Made by a program: the position numbers and the translations under genes. A model generated the notes under the pieces. It made no database searches, was not told the DNA's origin, and worked only from the letters and a program-made list of their open reading frames with translations. A stretch of DNA of 32,519 nucleotides from Frankiaceae bacterium (GTDB lineage Bacteria > Actinomycetota > Actinomycetes > BP-191). Below are positions 6,532-18,337 of the stretch, in pieces (positions within the stretch are counted from its first letter, which is position 1; the number at the start of each line of letters is the position of its first letter). The stretch is taken from contig JAVEEC010000113.1 of NCBI GenBank assembly GCA_030840645.1, forward strand, positions 1 through 32,519, given 5' to 3'.

Positions 6532-6925
6532 TCAGGACGCCGCGCGCACTCGCCGTTTGCGGTCCAGCAACTTGGCGAGCGCCTTCGGGTTCTTCGCCCG
6601 GCCCTCCAGCAGCGACGTCGTGACCTGCTCGCGCTCGTCATCGGCAGCGGCTCCAACGTCACGCGCATCCCGAGTGCCGCGGCGACCTCGGCCACCGTGC
6701 CGAGCGTTGGACTCGCGTTGCCGCTGGTGAATAGCCGCCGCACCGACGCCGGCTGCGCGCTGATCGCCCGCGCCAGTGCCGCCTTCGACAGCCCCGCGGC
6801 ACCCGCGCGTCGTCCAGGTCGTTCACGAGCTAGTCGATCGTCGCGATGCGGACCGACTGGACCACGTACTCCCGCAGGGACTCCGGCACGAACGGTCCGC
6901 AGCCCGCCTTGGACGTTGCAGGCGG
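6532..6925 (-). pseudogene. decayed XRE-type antitoxin (HigA-like) gene
   Basis: Conceptual reading gives PESLREYVVQSVRIATID, a TAG stop, LVNDLDDAR, a frameshift, then GLSKAALARAI..QPASVRRLFTSGNASPTLGTVAEVAAALGM, a classic helix-turn-helix of the XRE antitoxin group, then a second frameshift and DEREQVTTSLLEGRAK..LAKLLDRKRRVRAAS with a stop at 6534-6532. One in-frame stop and two frameshifts mean it is dead. No start codon is seen at the 5' end near 6925. Antitoxins of this type normally follow a small RelE/HigB-like toxin gene; none is intact here. Confidence 0.7.
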
Positions 6926-6927
6926 GA

Positions 6928-8214
6928 TCAGAGCCGGACCACTCGCAACGCGGGCGCGACGGCACCGCCCTTCACGACGTTCGCGCGCACGAACGCCACA
7001 GCTCCCTCGCCCGGGACCGGGACCACGTCGAGCAGCGGGTCGTGGTGCGCCCAGGTCGAGTACTCATGTTCCGCGACGCATGCGTCTCGGGCATTGGCGA
7101 GAACCCGCCATCCGCGAGTCACCGAGTACGCGCCGACCCACATGGGCGAGCACTTCCCGCCCGCCGGCGTTGCCGTGTAGCCGACGACGACCAGCTCCGT
7201 TCCACGCACGCCGGACGCGGAACGGACGGCGGAGCCGATCAGCGCGACGGTCGCGGGGGGCGCCACGAGGTACCAGTGGCCGCCGCCGTCGTCGGAGCGG
7301 GCGAGGCCACCGTTGTACACCACGATGATCGCGGCGCGCGTGCCGGCACGCGCGGGTACGAAGGCCGCCCCCTCGATGTACGCGCCGACGTTCTCGACGA
7401 CGATCGCCTGCGTCGTCCACGTGACACCGCCGTCCTTCGAGAGCATCGCGGTGCCGTAGTTGCGCCACTTGAGGATGCGGCTCGCGTTGGCGGGATCCAC
7501 GACGAGCCCCGTCCCCATGGCGTTGCTGCCCGCGGCCCCGCCGCTGTCGCCCCACATCGGCGACTCGCTGCGGATCGAGTCGAGGGACGTGACGCGCGCC
7601 CACGTCGCTCCGGCGTCGGCGCTGCGGTACAGCACGCTCGCATGGGCACCGAAGGTCGTCACGCCGGCCTCCGCTGACCCCGACAGGTATGTCGTTCGCC
7701 CCGCGCCGGCTGCGAGGTACGCCTTCCAGATGGGGACGTCGATCCCGGCCGCGGACTCGTTCCAGGTCTTCCCGCTGTCGGTGGTCGCGAGCAGTAACGG
7801 AGTCCCGGGCTGCTCCGCCTGCGCCTGAGCGAGAGCCAGGACCCGATGGGCGCCGCCGCCCGCGACGAGGAGGCTGGTGATCGTGCGGGGTGACTGCGCC
7901 ACCGGCAGCTCGTACGCAGATGTCCACGAGCAGCCACCGTCCGGCGACGTCCAGACGGCGTAACCGTTGGTGACGTACACGCGGCTCGCGTTGCCGGGGT
8001 CCACCGCCTGGGCGACGATCGCGGTCGACTGGACGACCGGCTGAGCCGCGGGCCAACCCGCGAACGCCGGCGCTGCCGCGGTCTGCCACTGCCCGGACCG
8101 CGAGGGTACGCAGCTCCTCGCCGCGACCGCGCCCGGAGCGATGCCCGCCATCAGCCCGACGCCGACGAGAGACACCACAGCGATCGATGCGCGCCAACTG
8201 CTGGTCCGTCGCAT
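6928..8214 (-). CDS. secreted Asp-box (BNR) repeat beta-propeller protein
   Basis: A 428-residue exported protein. The ATG at 8214 has GAGGAG five bases upstream and begins a signal peptide: MRRTSSWR, a hydrophobic segment, then AVAA as a likely cleavage site near residue 30. The mature part carries at least five Asp boxes of the S-x-D-x-G-x-x-W type (SPDGGCSW, TTDSGKTW, SADAGATW, SKDGGVTW, SDDGGGHW), typical of sialidase-like or VPS10-like propellers. There is no catalytic signature that would prove sialidase activity, so it is probably a binding or structural propeller. It is the last gene of a leftward cluster and is 32 bp from the preceding gene. Its stop lies next to the decayed island edge. 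Confidence 0.8.
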   Translation of the reverse strand: MRRTSSWRASIAVVSLVGVGLMAGIAPGAVAARSCVPSRSGQWQTAAAPAFAGWPAAQPVVQSTAIVAQAVDPGNASRVYVTNGYAVWTSPDGGCSWTSAYELPVAQSPRTITSLLVAGGGAHRVLALAQAQAEQPGTPLLLATTDSGKTWNESAAGIDVPIWKAYLAAGAGRTTYLSGSAEAGVTTFGAHASVLYRSADAGATWARVTSLDSIRSESPMWGDSGGAAGSNAMGTGLVVDPANASRILKWRNYGTAMLSKDGGVTWTTQAIVVENVGAYIEGAAFVPARAGTRAAIIVVYNGGLARSDDGGGHWYLVAPPATVALIGSAVRSASGVRGTELVVVGYTATPAGGKCSPMWVGAYSVTRGWRVLANARDACVAEHEYSTWAHHDPLLDVVPVPGEGAVAFVRANVVKGGAVAPALRVVRL

Positions 8215-8246
8215 AGCCGCTCCTCGAGTCGTCGGTCTCGCCCGCA

Positions 8247-8834
8247 TCAGAGATGACCAAGTCCTGGAATGGCGCACGAGAGGTCGGCACCGTGGCCCAC
8301 CTCGGCCGGCGCGGCCGCGACCGGCGCGGACGTCGCAGGAAACTGAACGGCTCCGTCTACCGACTCCCCGACGGTCGCTCGCCGCTCGTCCACGACGACG
8401 AGGTAGGACATGCCGGGCTTCAGCCGGGCGCGGGGCACTCGAAGGATCCGCGAGACGCCGCCCGGGTTGACGCACGACGCGACGACGCGGCGCGCGGCGT
8501 CCACGAGATACACGTCATGCGCCTGCTCCGGCCCGAAGAACCAGGTCCAGTCGACCCGGATCGCCAGGTCGCCCTGGACACCCCGCGCCGGCACGAAGGC
8601 GAACGTGACCCGGTAGCAACGCGGCTTGTAGCAGGTGTACGGGTCGAACGCCTTGCCCTCGACGACAGTGTCGGCGTCGTGCGCGCGCGGCCCGCTCGGG
8701 AAGTCCTGGAACGCCACTTCCTTACGGACCTTGCCGTCGAGCCGGCGCCCTGCCGCTGCATCGGACGGCTGCTGCGACAGCGCGCAGCAGAGCGCGGTCA
8801 CCGTCGCGATGCCAAGTGCTGTGCGTCGCTTCAT
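8247..8834 (-). CDS. small secreted protein of unknown function
   Basis: A 195-residue protein with a signal peptide (MKRRTALGIATVTALCCALS, likely cut after SDAAA). The ATG at 8834 has AGGAG seven bases upstream. The mature part looks like a beta-sandwich: CYKPRCYRVTF, VDWTW, then MSYLVVVDERR, resembling bacterial pre-peptidase or domain-of-surface-protein folds, but I do not recognise the family. Cysteines occur in a C-x4-C pair and singly later. It sits 13 bp downstream of the large surface propeller and upstream of the smaller propeller, so all three are probably co-transcribed and act together outside the cell. Confidence 0.7.
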   Translation of the reverse strand: MKRRTALGIATVTALCCALSQQPSDAAAGRRLDGKVRKEVAFQDFPSGPRAHDADTVVEGKAFDPYTCYKPRCYRVTFAFVPARGVQGDLAIRVDWTWFFGPEQAHDVYLVDAARRVVASCVNPGGVSRILRVPRARLKPGMSYLVVVDERRATVGESVDGAVQFPATSAPVAAAPAEVGHGADLSCAIPGLGHL

Positions 8835-8847
8835 CCCAGCTCTCCTG

Positions 8848-11616
8848 TCATCGCGACCACTGCTGCCGCCCCCTGGTCGTCTCACTCGTGACGCTTGCCC
8901 GCGCCGGACGAAGCACGGCGCACCCGGCCGTGGCGGCGCCGAGCATCGCGGCCGCGGCCAGCTCGAAGCCAAACGATCCGTCGTCGCGGCGGGCCGGGAC
9001 GCGACCTACGGCGTTGTGCTGGCCGTCCATGACCTGGACGGACTCGACCTGGACCTGCTCCTGCGCCTGGGGTACGACGCCGAGGTTCGCCTGGGCCTGG
9101 GCCTGTGGCTGGCCCTGTGGCTGGGCCTGTGGCTGCGGCTGCGGCTGCGGCTCGGGCTGCACCTGCGGACGGGCCTGCGGGTTGAGCTGAGGGTTGGGCT
9201 GCGGCCCCGGGTTCGGGATCGGGTTCGCCGGCAGCGGCTGAACGGCGACGACACCCGGCAACGCGATCGGCACGGGCAGGTCCCTGCCGGTGACCTCGAG
9301 GGCACCACGGGCACTCGCCGGGCGATAGGCGATCGTGCCCGCGTAGACCGCCGCGGTTGCCTTCCGTCCGAGGCCCGTGCCCGTACCGGCCCGCCCGCTG
9401 CCGGCAAGGGCAGGGCGGTAGGTCGCGCAGAGGCGCCCGTCGGCATCGGTGCGGGCGGTGCCGATCGGCCGCGCGTCGACGAACAGTGTCACGAGCTCGC
9501 CGGGGATCGGCTCGCGCCGGCCGGCGAGGATCAACCGCGCGCACACCGCGGCGGAGCCGTTCACCGCCACCGGCGGCGGGTTCGTCACCGTGATCCGCGT
9601 CGCCAGAGCGCAGTAGCCACCCGGCACCTCGTACGCGGTCACCGAGTCGGTGTCCGCGTCTCGGACCCAGATAGCGACCGTGTCCTTGAACGTCACCGTG
9701 TCGCAGGCGAGCGAGTCGTTCTCGCCCTTCGCTTCGCTGAACGTCCGGTGCGCGAACGCCCGCTGCACCCGGCAGCCACGACCCAGCCGGACCACCGTGC
9801 GGTCATCCTCGCCCTGGAGGTAGGCGCCGCCGTCACCGGAGGACGTGATGCCGGCGGGGCCGTGGTTCTGCTGGTCGGTGTTGCCGTCCTGCGTCGGGTC
9901 GAACTGCGCGTACGGCACGGTGCAGCGGGCGCGGACGACGCCGGTCCTGTCGACCTCGACGATGTCCTCGTACCCGTCGGCCGCGACGAGGAAGCGGTCG
10001 ATCGACGGGTCGTAGCTATAGACCTGTCCGCGCGCGTTGTAGTGCCACGGGGAGCCGCCGGAAGCGCTGAGCTCGTCGCGCAGGTAGGGGAACATCGTGC
10101 GCTGCCGGCCGGTGAAGAGGTCGACGGACACCATCGAGTCGAGGTTCTCGACGTACAGGAGGTTGCGCAGCCCGTCATAGCTGAACGCGGGCGTGTTGTA
10201 GGTGCCGGCCAGAACCCCGGCGTCGACGCCGGTCGTCGTGACCCGGTGGATGCGGTGGTCGTAGTCCGTCGCCGGCGCGTCGGTGCCGGAGTAGTACAGG
10301 TACTTCCCGTCGAAGGCCAGCGAGCCGGACGACGTGCCGTCGGCGTGGGGCAGGTCGATGGTGCGCAGCGGTCGCATCGGTGTCGTGCGGAGGATCCGCG
10401 TCGGCGTGCCGTTGCCGGCGACGGGGTCCGGGTTCCCCTGGTCGCCCGACGTCAGGGAGTCACCGCCGCCCACGAGGTCGGCGCCCGTCGCGCGGAACCG
10501 GTAGGTCCGGCCGTTGCCGGCGCAGCGCAGCGTGAACAGCGCCGGCGCGGCCGCGCTCCGCCGCAACGCCGTCGGATGGCACCCGAAGGGCAGTCCTGAT
10601 CCGGCGGTGGGCATCGTGGCTCCGGAGTCGGTCGACCGCGTGACGTCGCCGGCTGCCGACACGGTCATCGCGACAGCGGGATGGTGCGGTTCGATCCGGA
10701 CTCCGGCGAACGGCCGCGGCCGCTGCGCCACATCCGCCGGTACGCGGTCGAACGTGCTGCCGCCGTCGGTGGTGCGGATCACCGACCGGTCCGTCGCGGC
10801 GTAGAGGACCGATCCACCGCCAGGGATCACGCTCACGTCGAGCGACTCCACCCGATCCAGGAGCGCAGGATCGGATGCGCCACCGAACTTCGTCGACGGC
10901 GGGTAGCCGAACGTCTCGCCGCCGTCGACGGACAAGAAGAGGCCGTACCGCTGAGGCTGGCCGGCAGTGAGGACCGCCGGCACGTTGTTGGCCCAGATCC
11001 GGTCGGCGTCCGCGGGGTCGACCGCGATGGCGGTCGGCGCGATCCCGACCGAGCCGGCCAGTGCCGCGAAGCTCCTGCCGCCGTCGGTGCTCCGGTAGAT
11101 CGAGGGCGCGCCCGCGGTCGCCTCCTCGGGCGTGCGCCTGAGCACCGCGTACACCGACGTAGCCGCTGACGGATCCGCGACGACAGTCGAGACGGTCCAT
11201 CCGGCAAGCGGCGGGAGGCCGCCGGCGCGGGCGAACGTGCGTCCGGCGTCGGCGCTCACTAGCAGGTCGGGTGGCGAGGTCCTGGTCGAGATCGCGACGC
11301 GCCCCGAGCCGAGCCCCTCCGTGAAGACGGCCGAAACGGCCGTGCCTGCCAGCAGGGGGGTCCACCGGGTACCGCCGTCGACCGACCTGAACGCTGCCCC
11401 GGCCGTCGTGACCGCGAAGGCTCGGCACGGGTCGTCGTCGACCACGGTGTCCGCGACCACGACCCCTTTCGGGGACCCGATGGCGTGCCAGGCGTCGCGC
11501 TGTTCTGACCCCACCTCGCACCCGGCCGCCCGCGCCGTCGCGACGGCGAGGAACGGCCACGACAGCACCCCGAGGGTCAGGCACGCCGCTGCCCGCATGC
11601 GCCCACGTCCGGTCAT
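8848..11616 (-). CDS. large surface-anchored Asp-box propeller with Ig-like domain and Pro/Gln-rich stalk
   Basis: A 922-residue exported protein. The ATG at 11616 has GGAGG seven bases upstream and starts a signal peptide ending near VATARAAG. The first half has Asp boxes (SVDGGTRW, SADAGRTF, STDGGRSF, SVDGGETF, TTDGGSTF, STDSGATM). The middle has a second propeller-like region of the kind used by NHL or PQQ-type repeats (LAFDGKYLYYSG, RNLLYVENLD). An Ig-like or Big-1 segment follows (GELVTLFVD, TARTDADGRLCATY). Next comes a low-complexity stalk of Pro-Gln and Ala-Gln repeats encoded at about 9040-9220, then a hydrophobic segment (FELAAAAMLGAATAGCAVL) and a basic tail that would anchor it in the membrane. 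The order suggests a stalked cell-surface sensor or adhesin. Confidence 0.8.
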   Translation of the reverse strand: MTGRGRMRAAACLTLGVLSWPFLAVATARAAGCEVGSEQRDAWHAIGSPKGVVVADTVVDDDPCRAFAVTTAGAAFRSVDGGTRWTPLLAGTAVSAVFTEGLGSGRVAISTRTSPPDLLVSADAGRTFARAGGLPPLAGWTVSTVVADPSAATSVYAVLRRTPEEATAGAPSIYRSTDGGRSFAALAGSVGIAPTAIAVDPADADRIWANNVPAVLTAGQPQRYGLFLSVDGGETFGYPPSTKFGGASDPALLDRVESLDVSVIPGGGSVLYAATDRSVIRTTDGGSTFDRVPADVAQRPRPFAGVRIEPHHPAVAMTVSAAGDVTRSTDSGATMPTAGSGLPFGCHPTALRRSAAAPALFTLRCAGNGRTYRFRATGADLVGGGDSLTSGDQGNPDPVAGNGTPTRILRTTPMRPLRTIDLPHADGTSSGSLAFDGKYLYYSGTDAPATDYDHRIHRVTTTGVDAGVLAGTYNTPAFSYDGLRNLLYVENLDSMVSVDLFTGRQRTMFPYLRDELSASGGSPWHYNARGQVYSYDPSIDRFLVAADGYEDIVEVDRTGVVRARCTVPYAQFDPTQDGNTDQQNHGPAGITSSGDGGAYLQGEDDRTVVRLGRGCRVQRAFAHRTFSEAKGENDSLACDTVTFKDTVAIWVRDADTDSVTAYEVPGGYCALATRITVTNPPPVAVNGSAAVCARLILAGRREPIPGELVTLFVDARPIGTARTDADGRLCATYRPALAGSGRAGTGTGLGRKATAAVYAGTIAYRPASARGALEVTGRDLPVPIALPGVVAVQPLPANPIPNPGPQPNPQLNPQARPQVQPEPQPQPQPQAQPQGQPQAQAQANLGVVPQAQEQVQVESVQVMDGQHNAVGRVPARRDDGSFGFELAAAAMLGAATAGCAVLRPARASVTSETTRGRQQWSR

Positions 11617-11701
11617 GCCGTCGCCTCCATCGCACAAGGTTCGGCGACGGCCAGCGCTGGTCCTCCGACAACGCCGTACGCGGCCCGCCATAGTGGCGAC
11701 A

Positions 11702-12040
11702 TCACAGCTGCCCCCGTGCGAGCCGCGCGACGAGATCGGCATGGGAGTCGGCGCCGAAGTGGCGCCGCAGCGACGCGACCTTGCGCTCTGCGGTCCGCCG
11801 GGAGATGTTCAGCCGGCGCGCGACGACCGCCGTGGAAGCGCCGTGGGCCACGAGGTTCGCGACGGCCGCGTCCTGGGGCGGCAGACCGTCGAGGACGGGA
11901 AGGCCGCGCCGGAACCTGTCGAGCTCCTCGGGCATGAGACCGATGGCCACGAGGGGCGTCGCGCGGTGGGTCCAGTCCTGCGGCACCGCGTCCGGGGTCA
12001 ACAGCAACCACGACACGCCCGCTGCGCTGCGCTCGTCCAC
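11702..12040 (-). CDS. LuxR-type helix-turn-helix regulator
   Basis: The C-terminal 65 residues are a LuxR/NarL helix-turn-helix (LDGLPPQDAAVANLVAHG, TAVVARRLNISRRTAERKVASLRRHFG). The preceding 40 or so residues (VSWLLLTPDAV, PLVAIGLMPEE) resemble the tail of a receiver-like domain but lack its acidic site. I chose the GTG at 12040 because AAGG precedes it by seven bases. The frame stays open to ATGs at 12205 and 12229, but those overlap the divergent gene's start. It is followed after 85 bp by the three secreted-protein genes on the same strand, which it may control, and it diverges from the STAND-type regulator at 12204. Confidence 0.65.
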   Translation of the reverse strand: MDERSAAGVSWLLLTPDAVPQDWTHRATPLVAIGLMPEELDRFRRGLPVLDGLPPQDAAVANLVAHGASTAVVARRLNISRRTAERKVASLRRHFGADSHADLVARLARGQL

Positions 12041-12203
12041 CCATGCCCCTTCCTTCGCAGCGAACGTTAGATGCGGGCGGTCGACGCGGTGCGCCAGCCT
12101 TCCGCCGGAAACCCGCCAGAACGTCGTGCTCGACGCTGCGGCCCTTCCGCGGCGGGCTGTCAGGCGGGAGGCTCTCCGACGGGGAGGACGGTCGAGGAGG
12201 CCC

Positions 12204-13676
12204 ATGACGACGCCGGTGCCGGAGGTCACCGGGCTGACCGACGCGACGGTCCGTCAGTGGCTGGGGATGTTGACGCGTCCGGCGCGGCTGGCGTCTCCCG
12301 AGGTCAAGGAGCTGTTGCGCGTTCACGGCCGGCTGCCGGACGCGGCGTCCGACGCGACGGTCGGCCAGTCCGCCGCCGACCTGCTGCTCGAGATCATCAA
12401 CAGCCTGCGCGCGCCGGACGACGCCACCCGCGAGCAGCGCCTGCCTCATGACGTGCTGACTCTCTGCTTCGTCGAAGGCGCGAAGGTGCACCAGGCCGCG
12501 CGACGGCTCGGGATCTCCGAGCGCCAGCTCAGCCGCGAACGGACGTGGGCGGTAGGGCTGGTCAAGGCCGCACTCGAGTCCGGCAACCGGCCGCGCCGGC
12601 GCGCGGTGTACCGCGCCGAACCCGTTCCCGCCATCCGCAGCTTCCTGCCGCGGCCCGACCTCTCTTCGCGGCTCGCCGCCCAGCTCGCCGAGAGCCGCGT
12701 GACCCTCGTCGTCGGGCCGCCCGGCATCGGCAAGACCGCACTCGTCGCGGACCTCGCGGCGCGCGAGCCGGCGGCGGTGCGCACGATCTGGTACCGCTTC
12801 CGCGCGGGGGTCAACGACCGCCTCGGTGCGCTGTTGTTCGAGCTGGCGTCCTACCTCGCCGCGGCCGACGAGCGGGACCTGCTCGACTTCCTCAGTGCAT
12901 CCCTCGCGCAGCTCGACCTCCCGATCGCGTCGCGCCTCGCGCTGCGCAGCCTCGACGGGCCAGAGCGGCTACTTGTCTTCGACGACTTCCAGGTCGTCGA
13001 GGAGGACAGCCAGGTGTGCGGGTTCATCGAGGAGGCGGCGTTGCGGCTGCCGAACATCCGCGTCTGCATCATCAGCCGGCACAAGGACGCGGGACTGCTC
13101 GAAGCGGCCGACTTCCCGGTGGCTGCGTTCCGCCGGGACGAGAGCGACCTGCTGCTCGCGAAGCTCGGGGTGCGCGCACCCGAACAGGTCCTCGGGGCGA
13201 TCCACGAGTGGACCGGCGGCGTCCCGCACCTCGTCACGCTTGCGGCGCCGTGGATGAAGCAGGTCCGGCCCGAGCGGGTGGTGGAGCAGATCGCCGAGCT
13301 GAGCACCCGCGCGCAGGTGCAGAGCTTTCTGCTGTCCACCCTGACGAGCGTGCTCGAGCCCGCCGTCCGCGAGATCCTCGACGCCGCGAGCGTCTTCCGC
13401 GACCGCTTCACCGACGAGGCGGTCGCGGCCGTCGCGGACCAGAGCCTGGGCATGGTGCGCGACGCGAGCCACAAGCTCGTCCGCGCGCACGCAGCGACCC
13501 GCAGCCTCCAAGGCGAGGGCGCGTTCTTCCACGCGAGTGTCCGCGACTACGTCTACGACCACCTGGCGCCGGAGCGCAGGCGCGAGCTGCACGGGCGGGC
13601 CGCGCGATGGTTCGAGTCGGTCGGCCGCCAGGACGAGGCGGCCTACCACCGCAGCAGGCTCGGCGACGCCCGGTAG
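12204..13676 (+). CDS. STAND-type P-loop NTPase regulator with N-terminal helix-turn-helix
   Basis: A 490-residue protein. The ATG at 12204 has GAGGAGG close upstream. Residues about 1-125 are helical and contain a helix-turn-helix-like segment (VHQAARRLGISERQLSRERTWAVGLVKAAL). The NTPase follows, with Walker A GPPGIGKTALVADLA near residue 172 and Walker B RLLVFDDFQ near 256, then RVCIISRHKD (sensor-like) and a winged-helix arm ending in HASVRDYVYDHL. It matches the nucleotide switch of MalT/LuxR or NB-ARC regulators but stops before any TPR or WD40 sensor repeats. It is divergent from the LuxR-type gene and the surface-protein cluster. It may be the signal-responsive switch for that cluster; this is inference from position. 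Confidence 0.75.
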   Translation: MTTPVPEVTGLTDATVRQWLGMLTRPARLASPEVKELLRVHGRLPDAASDATVGQSAADLLLEIINSLRAPDDATREQRLPHDVLTLCFVEGAKVHQAARRLGISERQLSRERTWAVGLVKAALESGNRPRRRAVYRAEPVPAIRSFLPRPDLSSRLAAQLAESRVTLVVGPPGIGKTALVADLAAREPAAVRTIWYRFRAGVNDRLGALLFELASYLAAADERDLLDFLSASLAQLDLPIASRLALRSLDGPERLLVFDDFQVVEEDSQVCGFIEEAALRLPNIRVCIISRHKDAGLLEAADFPVAAFRRDESDLLLAKLGVRAPEQVLGAIHEWTGGVPHLVTLAAPWMKQVRPERVVEQIAELSTRAQVQSFLLSTLTSVLEPAVREILDAASVFRDRFTDEAVAAVADQSLGMVRDASHKLVRAHAATRSLQGEGAFFHASVRDYVYDHLAPERRRELHGRAARWFESVGRQDEAAYHRSRLGDAR

Positions 13677-13716
13677 CTCGCGCTACCACGCCCGCCACCG
13701 ACCCTCGCGTGCGGTG

Positions 13717-15977
13717 CTACGCCTGGGCGAGGCTGACGCGGCCGCGGACGACGTCGATGCCTTCCTCGAAGTCGGCCATCGTGATTGCCGGGCGGCCCTT
13801 GGACCTCCGGTCGGCCGCGCGGCCTAGTGCGCGCATGCCCGCCGCGTCGCGGATCGACCGGAGGTCGGCACCGGACAGACCCTTGGTGTCGCGGGTCACC
13901 GCGCCGAGGTCGACATCCTTGTGCAAACGCACGTCCCGGCACAGCAGCTCGAGAATGCGCCGGCGCCCGTCCTCGTCGGGCAGCCCGACCTCGATCGGCG
14001 CGAGACGGCGACTCACGATCGCGTCGTCGATGATGTCCAGCCGATTCGTCGCGCCGACGAGCAGCACGCCCTCGCCGCCGCGCAGCCCGTCGAGCTCGCC
14101 GAGGAACTGGCTGACGACGCGCTCCTCCCACGGCGACGCGCCGGCCGAGCCGCGGCGGCGCAGCAGGCCGTCGATCTCGTCGATGAACACGACGGTCGGC
14201 CGGTTGGCCCTGGCCTTGGTGAACAGCTTGGCGACCTTCTGCTCGGACTCACCGGCCCACTTGGACAGCAGATCGGCGGCCGACATCTCGTAGAAGCTCG
14301 CCGAGATCTCGTTGGCGAGCACCTTCGCGATCGTCGTCTTGCCGGTGCCGGGCGGACCGTAGAGGAGGACACCGGCCGGCGGCGCGACGCCGAGCGCGCG
14401 GGCGTCGTCGGGCCGGGTGAAGACGTTGACGATGTCGCTGAGCCGCTGCCGGGTCGCGTCGGCGAGAACGACGTCGTCCCAGCCGATCCGCTCGTCGAGG
14501 ACCAGCCGGTCCCGCCCCGCGGAGTCGTCAAGTACGGCGATGAGCGTGGCCTGCCGGATGACGCTGTCATCGGCGAGGGCGCGCTGCGCGGCCTGCGAGA
14601 CGAGCGACTCCAGGGCAGCGGCGTTGCGTCCACCGGTCCTGCGCGCCACCTCGTCGACGTCGACGTCGGTCCAGTCGACGGCGGCGTCACGGCGTTCGAG
14701 GAGGACGCGGACGATGCTCGCGCGCGCGACGGCGTCGGGCAGCGGCACGAGGATCCTCGAGTCGAAGCGGCCCTCGCGCAGGCCGGGGTCGAGGCGGTCG
14801 ATCTCGTTGGTAGCGGCGACGATCACGAGCCCGGGAACCGCGCGGAACTCCTCCAGGCAGTTCATCAGCTGGGTCACCACCTCGCGGTGATCCGCGGAGG
14901 GCTCGGACTCGCGGCTGCCGGCGATGGTGTCGATCTCGTCGAGGAACAGCACGCACGGCGCCTGCTCGCGGGCCAGATCGAACAGCTTGTGCAGATTGGC
15001 CGCCGCCTGGTGGATGTACGCCGACGCGATGCTCGCGGGTGAGAAGCGGATGTAGCGCAGGCCGTACTCTCCGGCGATCGCTCTGCTCAGCAGCGTCTTG
15101 CCGGTGCCCGGGGGGCCGTGGAAGAGCACGCCGTTGTGGACCACGCGGTACTTCGCGGCCTTCCCCGGCTGGTCGAGCAGAGCGCCGACGGTGGCGCGCA
15201 GCGCGGCCTTCACGTCGTCCAAGCCGCCGATGTCGGCGAACGTCTCGCACTCCCTGGGATTGACCACGCGGACGCCCGCTTCGCCACCGGCGGCCGAGGA
15301 CCGCCGTGGGGAGCGCGCGGCGCGCCCTCCTTGCGCTGCCAGGACGTCGGCCACGAGCTCGAACCCCTGCGCCTCCAAGGCGACGAGCTCGACCAGCTCG
15401 TCCAGCGCGCCCGGCCAGCCCTGCTTGCGCATCGCGTCGAGGCGTCGCCGCGCGTCCTTGCGCGTCGCGACGTTCGCGTCGAGGCCGGCCCGCGCCTCGC
15501 GGCCGAGGACGGCCTGCCCGAGCGCGGCGTTGACGGCGAGTACGAGCGGGCCGCCGGCGAGAAGCAGCGCCTTCGCCGCCGCGTCGAACGCCGCCCCGGC
15601 CTCGCCGAAGTCCGCCTGCGCCGCGGCGTCCCGCGCGAGCTGCAGCTTCGACCGGGCGTTGCGCACGCGGAGAAGCTCGTCGTCGGCCTTGCCGAGGAGC
15701 TCGGTCAGCCGCAGGCCGGAGACGCGCTCGAGAGCCGCCTCCAGCCAGCCGGCGGCCTCGTCGGTGCGGTCGATCGCCGCGCTCGCCTCCGCGCCGGCTC
15801 GGCGCTCGCAGTCCGCCCACGCTGCCTCGAGCTCCTTCGCCTGCTGGCCGCGCCGCCAACGCGGCAGCGCCGCGGCCGCGGCCGCCTTCTCCCGCGGGTG
15901 CAACACGTCCTCACCGGTGACCGCCGCGGCATGGCGCCGGAACTGCGCGACCTCCGGGTGACGTGGTGCGGTGGCCA

Positions 15978-15978
<1 letters not shown>
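13717..15978 (-). CDS. CDC48-like double AAA+ ATPase
   Basis: A 753-residue protein with a long helical N-terminal region (about 1-235, Ala/Arg-rich, possibly coiled coil) and two AAA+ modules. Module 1 has Walker A GPPGTGKT (288-295), Walker B FLDEID (D347, E348), sensor ATNE and RFD. Module 2 has Walker A GPPGTGKT (541-548), the pore-loop motif KWAGESE (573-579), Walker B FIDEID (D600, E601), sensor ATNR and paired arginines (657-658). Both sites look active. The N terminus is not the CDC48 N-domain. The ATG at 15978 overlaps the FtsH-like stop, so the two are coupled. It is probably a protein unfoldase or remodeller working with the membrane protease. It could also be a standalone remodeller of unknown target. 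Confidence 0.85.
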
Positions 15979-18023
<2,045 letters not shown>

Positions 18024-18193
18024 GGGGCCCGCCTTCACTCGTCGGTGGGCTTGTTGTAGCCGAGGCCGAGTCCCCGCGCCGCGCCAGACGCGCGCCAGAC
18101 CTCCGCCAACGGCCTGGTGATCGACGCAGGATGGCGCGCACATCGTTCAGAACCGAAGGGCAGAGTGGCAGGCGGTGACGTGAGGAGGGCGGC

Positions 18194-18337
18194 ATGACGG
18201 CGAGCGTCAAGAGCCGGTCCCAGGAGGCGCAGACCGAACCGCGACCCTGCAGTGCCGAAGGCCCGGGACCCACGGTCCAGCGCGCCGGCAGCCGGTCCGG
18301 TCACCGTCACCCGGGTCTTCCGGCACTGGCCAGGTAG
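18194..18337 (+). CDS. possible short leader ORF (47 residues)
   Basis: GAGGAGG six bases before the ATG at 18194 is a strong ribosome binding site, and the frame runs 47 codons to a TAG at 18335-18337. That stop lies inside the first hairpin motif at 18327-18349. The product (MTASVKSRSQEAQ...) is Arg/Pro/Ser/Gly-rich and resembles nothing I know. It could be a regulatory leader peptide for the cyclic-di-GMP gene or chance. Confidence 0.25.
   Translation: MTASVKSRSQEAQTEPRPCSAEGPGPTVQRAGSRSGHRHPGLPALAR

Noticed and set aside
8635-10599. A 654-codon plus-strand frame
   Set aside because: It is the shadow of the large surface protein and its Pro/Gln stalk.
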